Source: Chryseobacterium echinoideorum (lineage in GTDB: Bacteria > Bacteroidota > Bacteroidia > Flavobacteriales > Weeksellaceae). Taken from it: 64,000 bases of DNA. The DNA lies in the NCBI RefSeq assembly GCF_007474535.1, contig NZ_VKNW01000001.1, positions 434,001 to 498,000 of the forward strand. The letters run 5' to 3'. The notes beneath the pieces are model-generated. The model ran no database searches. It had not been told where the DNA came from and saw only the letters and a program-made list of their open reading frames with translations. Shown one piece after another: positions 59,445 to 64,000 of this stretch. Within the stretch, counting starts at the first letter, position 1, and the number at the start of each line of letters is the position of its first letter. Position numbers and translations under genes: made by a program.

Positions 59445-61085
59445 TTAATTTTTCTTTTTCTGAGTTTTATTCTGAAACCACTTAATCAGAAAATAAAACA
59501 ATAAAAATCCTAATGAAAACATGGAAATTCTCGAAAGTAAATCTCCTGATCTTACATAAAATGTTTTGCCCTCATAAAGATTTATTTTGGCAAATAAAGC
59601 GGTTTGATCTCCGTAAAAAGTATCTTCCAGTATTTCTCCTTTCGCATTGATATGAGCCGAAATACCACTATTGGCTGACCGTGCAATTTCTCTTCTGGTT
59701 TCAATAGCTCTGAGTTTTGCATAGGAAAGAAGCTGTTTGTGTCCCTCAGTAACGCCCCACCAAGAATCATTGGTCATAATAGCCAGAAAGTTAGCGCCTT
59801 TTTTTACATACTCTGTGGTAAATTCACCGTAAATACTTTCGTAACAGATGATAGGAGCTAATTTTCCTTTATTGAAGGGATTATTAAAGGCAATACGCTC
59901 TTTATCTGTTCCCAGTGATGCTACAGTTCCGCCCAGATTAATCATGGCATCACCCAAAAGTGGCTTTAAAACATTCATGTAAGGGAATATTTCAACACCG
60001 GGAACAAGCTTTCCTTTGTGATAAACTTCTACCTTTTGATTGGGAATGATCTGCACCGCAGAATTGTAGCTTTCTACCCAAACTCTGTCATTGATTTGAT
60101 AAGCGTCTTTTGGTAGGTTTTCTTTATTGAAAAAGTACTGATGAGAAGAAATTCCTGTAGCGAAAACGGATTCCGGATGTGTTGAAAGAAAGCTTTTTAT
60201 AGTGTTGAGCAACTCACTTTTTTCAAAAGCGGTTTCAGAAATAGATCCGCGTCCCGGAATGGCGGTTTCGGGAGCGATATAATAGTCAATTTTTCCTTTT
60301 GAATTATTTTCGGCTAGAGCCAAAAGTTCTTTCAGTATTGTAGTACTGTCTTTAGAATATTTTTCACCGTAAGGATTCAGATCCGGTTGCAGCATAAGAA
60401 CGCTGACTTCACCGATTGGCTTTTCGTTGAACTGGTTATATTTAATTAAAGAAATAATCATAGGAAAACCCACAAGAAGAACAATGATGAAAGAATTGGT
60501 GAGTAAGCTTTTTCTCTTTCGTCCTGCTTCCCAGATTCTTATGGTGTAAAAAATTAAAACATTGATTAATAAAATCCAAAAACTTCCTCCCGTTGCCCCT
60601 AATGTATCATACCATTGAATAATTTTAGGGTAATCTGAAAAAACATTGCCTAAATTCAGCCATGGCCAAGTCAATTGCCAACCGAGGTGGAATTTTTCAA
60701 AACACATCCATATCGCAACAAAAAAAGCCAGTCCCCAATAGGTTCCCTGCGCATTTTTGTACCAGTGATAGCATTGGAAAACCAAAGAATATAAAAATGA
60801 ATTGACCAAAACGGGAAATAAAACGGCCATCATCGAATGGCTTCCGTCGGGGTTTTTGGAACCGTATAGCCAGCCTGTTGTCACTACATTCCAGATAACA
60901 AAGCACAAGTAGGAAAGCCCAAAAACTATCCAGCTCTTTCTTTTGTAATCTGAAAATTTTGAAATTCCGTGTTCCATCATCATAAGCGGAACCAAAGCAA
61001 TAAATATAAAAAACGGAATTCCGTAAGTAGGCCAGGAAACTGAAAGCAGCATCGCTGAAATCAGCGTAAGCATTAGGTATTTCAT
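59445..61085 (-). CDS. lnt: Apolipoprotein N-acyltransferase
   Basis: Protein of 546 residues: about six to seven membrane segments, then a nitrilase-fold periplasmic domain with catalytic triad Glu in YYIAPETAIPG, Lys in VYHKGKLVPGVEIFP, Cys in PIICYESIYGEF. It adds the third acyl chain to lipoproteins in the inner membrane. Length is a bit longer than the E. coli enzyme. The many lipoproteins of this window would be its substrates. Confidence 0.9.
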   Translation of the reverse strand: MKYLMLTLISAMLLSVSWPTYGIPFFIFIALVPLMMMEHGISKFSDYKRKSWIVFGLSYLCFVIWNVVTTGWLYGSKNPDGSHSMMAVLFPVLVNSFLYSLVFQCYHWYKNAQGTYWGLAFFVAIWMCFEKFHLGWQLTWPWLNLGNVFSDYPKIIQWYDTLGATGGSFWILLINVLIFYTIRIWEAGRKRKSLLTNSFIIVLLVGFPMIISLIKYNQFNEKPIGEVSVLMLQPDLNPYGEKYSKDSTTILKELLALAENNSKGKIDYYIAPETAIPGRGSISETAFEKSELLNTIKSFLSTHPESVFATGISSHQYFFNKENLPKDAYQINDRVWVESYNSAVQIIPNQKVEVYHKGKLVPGVEIFPYMNVLKPLLGDAMINLGGTVASLGTDKERIAFNNPFNKGKLAPIICYESIYGEFTTEYVKKGANFLAIMTNDSWWGVTEGHKQLLSYAKLRAIETRREIARSANSGISAHINAKGEILEDTFYGDQTALFAKINLYEGKTFYVRSGDLLSRISMFSLGFLLFYFLIKWFQNKTQKKKN

Positions 61086-61140
61086 TCAAAAATTTTAATA
61101 CACAAATTTACTATTTTTGAAATGAATATCTTTGTAATTG

Positions 61141-61566
61141 ATGGTAAAGAAAATTTATAAATTAATCATTATTCCCTACACGCTGTTTCTTCTGTATCTG
61201 ATGTTTTTAGGAATGGGAAGAACGCAGTATGATGATAACCTGATAAGAGTAGAGCCTATATTTGCCACGCTGAATTTTATAAAAAATACAATTCGCTGGT
61301 CAGATATTATTAAAATAGTTTTGGGGAATGTGGTCATGTTTATTCCCTTTGGTTTTCTGGGATGGATTTTTCCTAAGCTCAATCATCTGAAAAACAATCT
61401 TTTTTCTTTTATTTCTGCGATTACGATTGTAGAAGCTCTGCAATATTTTACAAGACTTGGTATTTTTGAAATAGACGATATTATCTTAAATACTTTTGGA
61501 GTTTTTTTAGGATGGCAAATCAGGAAAATACTTGAAATCAGATTCTCAAAATACACAACGGAATAA
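61141..61566 (+). CDS. VanZ-like membrane protein
   Basis: Protein of 141 residues from ATG 61141; an in-frame TTG directly upstream is less likely. Four membrane segments; WSDIIKIVLGNVVMFIPFGFLGW (residues about 56-78) in parts, and FEIDDIILNTFGVFLGW are VanZ-family marks. The function is unknown beyond teicoplanin resistance for the founding member. TATTTTTG at 61112-61119 and TATCTTTG at 61127-61134 both match the -7 consensus; the first leaves room for a short leader. Confidence 0.83.
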   Translation: MVKKIYKLIIIPYTLFLLYLMFLGMGRTQYDDNLIRVEPIFATLNFIKNTIRWSDIIKIVLGNVVMFIPFGFLGWIFPKLNHLKNNLFSFISAITIVEALQYFTRLGIFEIDDIILNTFGVFLGWQIRKILEIRFSKYTTE

Positions 61567-61605
61567 TGTAAGCTTCAGCACCATTTATTTCAAACTGAAA
61601 ATGAA

Positions 61606-62409
61606 TTATCCATTCAATTCTTTTGCGCGTTTTTCTGCATTTAAAATTCCGTTCAGTAAAATATCCTTCAGATGATTTTCATTAAAAGTTTTCAGGGCAG
61701 CTTCTGTCGTTCCGCCTTTTGAAGCAACATCTTTTATCAGTTCTTCAAGATTTTTCTCAGAATTATTGATGAGATGATAAGCTCCCAACATGGTTTGTTT
61801 CACAAAAAGTTTCGACAGATTTTCATCAATTCCCATTTTTACCCCTGCTTTGATCATGGCATCAACAATATAATAAAAATAGGCAGGGCCGCTTCCGGAA
61901 AGTGCGGTAACACCGTCCAGAAGTTCTTCGTTTTCGAGATAAACCGATCTTCCTGTAGAGTTGAGCAATCTTTCTATGTTGATTAATTGACTGAAAGAAA
62001 TTCCCTCAGCCGCAGTATAGCCGGTAATTCCCATTCCGAGGAGAGTGGGGGAGTTGGGCATTGCTCTTACTACTAAAGGATGGTTTAATGATTTCTGAAT
62101 TTTTTCGATCTTAATTCCTGCCATGATGGAAAGAACCATCTGGTTTTCTTTCAGTTTAAAATTAAGATTTTCAGAAACTTTTGAGAAATCCTGAGGTTTT
62201 ACGGCAATGATAATTAAATCTGCATCCAGATTTTTTACTTCTTCACATACGGATATTTCAGATTTTGGGAACTCTTCTTTTATTTTTGGGATTTTTGAAA
62301 TGTTTCTTGTAACCAGATGAAGATTTTCAGGTTTTATCAGTTCATATTTCAGAAATGATTTAGAAAAAGATAAGCCCATATTTCCGGCTCCGATGATGGC
62401 GATTTTCAT
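61606..62409 (-). CDS. proC: Pyrroline-5-carboxylate reductase
   Basis: Protein of 267 residues. The Rossmann start IAIIGAGNMGLSFSKSF (residues 3-19) binds NAD(P)H, VRAMPNSPTLLGMGITGYTA (about 115-134) and ALSGSGPAYFYYIVDAMIKA (about 168-187) are diagnostic. It catalyses the last step of proline synthesis. Length is normal. It converges with the VanZ-like gene. Confidence 0.94.
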   Translation of the reverse strand: MKIAIIGAGNMGLSFSKSFLKYELIKPENLHLVTRNISKIPKIKEEFPKSEISVCEEVKNLDADLIIIAVKPQDFSKVSENLNFKLKENQMVLSIMAGIKIEKIQKSLNHPLVVRAMPNSPTLLGMGITGYTAAEGISFSQLINIERLLNSTGRSVYLENEELLDGVTALSGSGPAYFYYIVDAMIKAGVKMGIDENLSKLFVKQTMLGAYHLINNSEKNLEELIKDVASKGGTTEAALKTFNENHLKDILLNGILNAEKRAKELNG

Positions 62410-62443
62410 ATTTGTGTATAGTTTTGTAAAGTGATTATAACCG

Positions 62444-62476
62444 AAACCTAACAGGTTTTTAAAATCTGTTAGGTTT
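62444..62476 (-). terminator. Terminator of the XRE regulator gene
   Basis: AAACCTAACAG pairs perfectly with CTGTTAGGTTT around a T/A-rich loop, 5 bases beyond the minus-strand stop codon. No long T run follows, so it is moderate. Confidence 0.55.
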
Positions 62477-62481
62477 TGTGC

Positions 62482-62874
62482 TTATTTCGAAGTTTTAGTT
62501 TTCAAAAGAGTTTCTATCAGTTTGCTCTGGCTTTCCATCAATTTTGCCATTTGTTGTTGGTTGTCTAGGATTTTACTAATTAATTCTGGAGAATCATAAC
62601 TAATTGTATTATGTGTTGATTCAATAACAAAAAATGGTGAATTTTCAAATTTTGCATTAGATAAATCTAAGTTAGGGATTTGCTCTTTAATCAAATCATA
62701 GAAGTCAACTTCAAAAATTTCAGCTATTTTTTTTAAATTTTGCAGAGTGGGTTTTGCCTGTCCTGCTTCCCATTTGTTATAGGCTGATTGAGAAATATCC
62801 AGTTGATGGGCAACATCCATCTGAGACCAGCCTTTCTGCTCTCTCAGCTTGCGAAGTTTAGTTTCTAAACTCAT
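62482..62874 (-). CDS. XRE family helix-turn-helix regulator
   Basis: Protein of 130 residues. The HTH_3 domain covers residues about 5-60: LRKLREQKGWSQMDVAHQLD, then SQSAYNKWEAGQAKPTLQNL. The C-terminal half has a helical tail with possible coiled coil (ISKILDNQQQMAKLMESQSK). Target genes are unknown. Operator-like palindromes lie upstream. Confidence 0.88.
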   Translation of the reverse strand: MSLETKLRKLREQKGWSQMDVAHQLDISQSAYNKWEAGQAKPTLQNLKKIAEIFEVDFYDLIKEQIPNLDLSNAKFENSPFFVIESTHNTISYDSPELISKILDNQQQMAKLMESQSKLIETLLKTKTSK

Positions 62875-62916
62875 GTTTTTTTATTTTAAACGCTAAAAAT
62901 ACTATTTTTTAAAATG

Positions 62917-62951
62917 ACAACCAAAGGTTGTTGATTTTATAACTAATAGTT
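62917..62951. promoter_or_regulatory. Two operator-like palindromes upstream of the XRE gene
   Basis: ACAACC-AAA-GGTTGT (62917-62931) and AACTA-A-TAGTT (62941-62951) are perfect inverted repeats with nearby centres 22 bases apart, about two helical turns. They are likely sites for the regulator itself. Confidence 0.45.
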
Positions 62952-63057
62952 GTTGTGAAGTTATTTTGCACAGATTATTTTTGAAAACTGATAATCAAAT
63001 TGTTTTTGATTGCCAAATAATTTTTATATTTAACCTTTAAAAAAAACATCAAATAGC

Positions 63058-64000
63058 ATGAAGAAAAAATTATTTCTCAGGCTCTGCCTGACTCTTGCAG
63101 TCGGTTTCTCGGCGTTCTCCTGCCGCACCGAAGAATTTCACAATGAGGAAGAAACCCACGGTAACGCAGGTTTGCGATTGACTTCCCAAAGAATTTCCCT
63201 CAGCCAAGCCAAGCACAGAACCCAGCTTCTTCCCGATCTTGAAAAAGCAGAAACAGCGATAGAGAAGAAAAAACTTAATGTACAGGGTAAATCGGTAAAC
63301 ATCGGAAACGGAATTACGATTGATACCGATGAGGTGATCTATATGGAAAACGGTCCCGATTATCACACTTATACCTTCAGCGTCATCCGTGACAACGCAC
63401 CTGCCAATGCACCGGTAGAAAATATTCTCATGACACCTAATACAGGCGGAAGCTACAGGGTGTTTCATATTGTTCTCAATCTTACTGAAGGAGACAAAGC
63501 CAAGATTGCTAACAGAGAATATGTAGATTACAAAAATAAACAGCAGGTAACCGAGTTGGCAGGGATCAATCTTTCTTCGCTCACTCAAAAACAAATCTGT
63601 GTCCCACATTATTATTCTTATCCTGTTTCATGTAAAGAAGGTCTTCACGAGCCTGGCGAACCATGTGCTTATGCAGGAACATGGGGAGCTGCTTACTGGG
63701 GATCAATCGTTCTTTATGACTGCTTTGGCGAAGAACCTGAGACATTCATGCCTACACCCATTCCTATTGACGGAGGCGGAGGCGGAGGTGGTGTAAGCCC
63801 GGAAGAAGGAGGGCAAAATCCACCATACGAATGCACCTCTGCCGCTACAGATCCTACACAGGTAGGCTTAGTAAGCCCAACGGGATGCTATATAGGAATG
63901 CCGTCTGAGCCGATTGTAAGACCACAGACACCTTGTAGTAAAATAAAAGCTAAATTTGAAGACACAAAATTTAAAGAAAAATATAATGAGCTGAACAAGC
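63058..64000 (+). CDS. Lipoprotein with Gly-rich linker, cut by the window end
   Basis: The open frame starts at ATG 63058 and continues past the last base, so at least 314 residues are present. A lipoprotein signal ends in GFSAFSC (Cys near residue 22). The mature part has a helical stretch, a domain rich in Tyr and Cys (VPHYYSYPVSCKEGLHEPGE, CAYAGTWGAAYWGS), then a Gly-rich linker at about residues 240-250 and a further Cys-containing part. No family is recognised. The C-terminal part outside may hold the functional domain. Confidence 0.7.
   Translation, partial: MKKKLFLRLCLTLAVGFSAFSCRTEEFHNEEETHGNAGLRLTSQRISLSQAKHRTQLLPDLEKAETAIEKKKLNVQGKSVNIGNGITIDTDEVIYMENGPDYHTYTFSVIRDNAPANAPVENILMTPNTGGSYRVFHIVLNLTEGDKAKIANREYVDYKNKQQVTELAGINLSSLTQKQICVPHYYSYPVSCKEGLHEPGEPCAYAGTWGAAYWGSIVLYDCFGEEPETFMPTPIPIDGGGGGGGVSPEEGGQNPPYECTSAATDPTQVGLVSPTGCYIGMPSEPIVRPQTPCSKIKAKFEDTKFKEKYNELNK

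Overview
The window is ordinary flavobacterial chromosome interrupted by one mobile element. The organism looks like a member of the Bacteroidota, class Flavobacteriia, probably close to Chryseobacterium. The support is low G+C, a type IX secretion sorting domain (3075-4016), many intergenic copies of the Bacteroidota promoter (TTG, about 19 bases, TAnnTTTG), and the gene order rpmB-rpmG-DUF4295-ftsY. The genus is an inference from how the proteins read; no database search was possible.

Left chromosomal arm (1-19.68 kb). It holds the end of a TonB-dependent receptor with a His-rich lipoprotein, trigger factor, a T9SS-secreted protein, an M16 zinc protease, a stand-alone NIL-domain protein, MurA with its DUF4290 partner, a lipoprotein alpha-amylase, a DCC protein with a haem-binding protein, Der GTPase, uracil phosphoribosyltransferase, a ComF protein, a deoxyhypusine-synthase-like protein, a beta-barrel protein, ArfB and MenE. 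It ends in a tRNA-Gln gene.

Mobile element (about 19.68-42.33 kb, 22.7 kb). A tyrosine integrase sits at its right end. A 17-bp direct repeat of the tRNA-Gln 3' end bounds it, and paired TTACAGCCA repeats with identical 12-bp spacing lie just inside both ends. It carries a relaxase, a MobC-like protein, a membrane mobilisation-associated protein, a Toprim primase, an SF3-type helicase and a DUF3853 DNA-binding protein. No type IV secretion or coupling-protein genes are visible, so it reads as an integrative mobilisable element. Between primase and helicase lies a dense array of a 7-bp motif (TTGTTGA, ten copies) with a 17-bp inverted repeat, a candidate replication origin or control region. 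Downstream of the mobilisation genes, a minus-strand operon of about 13 kb encodes a Ter-type stress system: five TerD-family proteins, TelA, an unrecognised 323-residue protein, a phosphoribosyltransferase plus HAD pair, three von Willebrand A proteins, a PP2C phosphatase, a protein kinase and TerC. An AbiEi/AbiEii pair sits at the left end. Ter systems of this kind were described computationally before (Anantharaman, Iyer and Aravind, 2012), so what may be new is the packaging on this element and the unrecognised members.

Right chromosomal arm (42.33-64 kb). It starts with the displaced terminator of tRNA-Gln, then a TetR-controlled tripartite efflux operon (TetR, TolC, HlyD, DHA2 MFS). Next come DNA polymerase III delta', an outer-membrane protein with LptC and AnmK, an SRPBCC protein, a NUDIX hydrolase, a beta-barrel protein, PhoH, a SAM hydrolase-family protein, an E2 acyltransferase, a GlsB-type membrane protein, FtsY, DUF4295, L33, L28, apolipoprotein N-acyltransferase, a VanZ-like protein, ProC, an XRE regulator and a lipoprotein gene cut by the window end.
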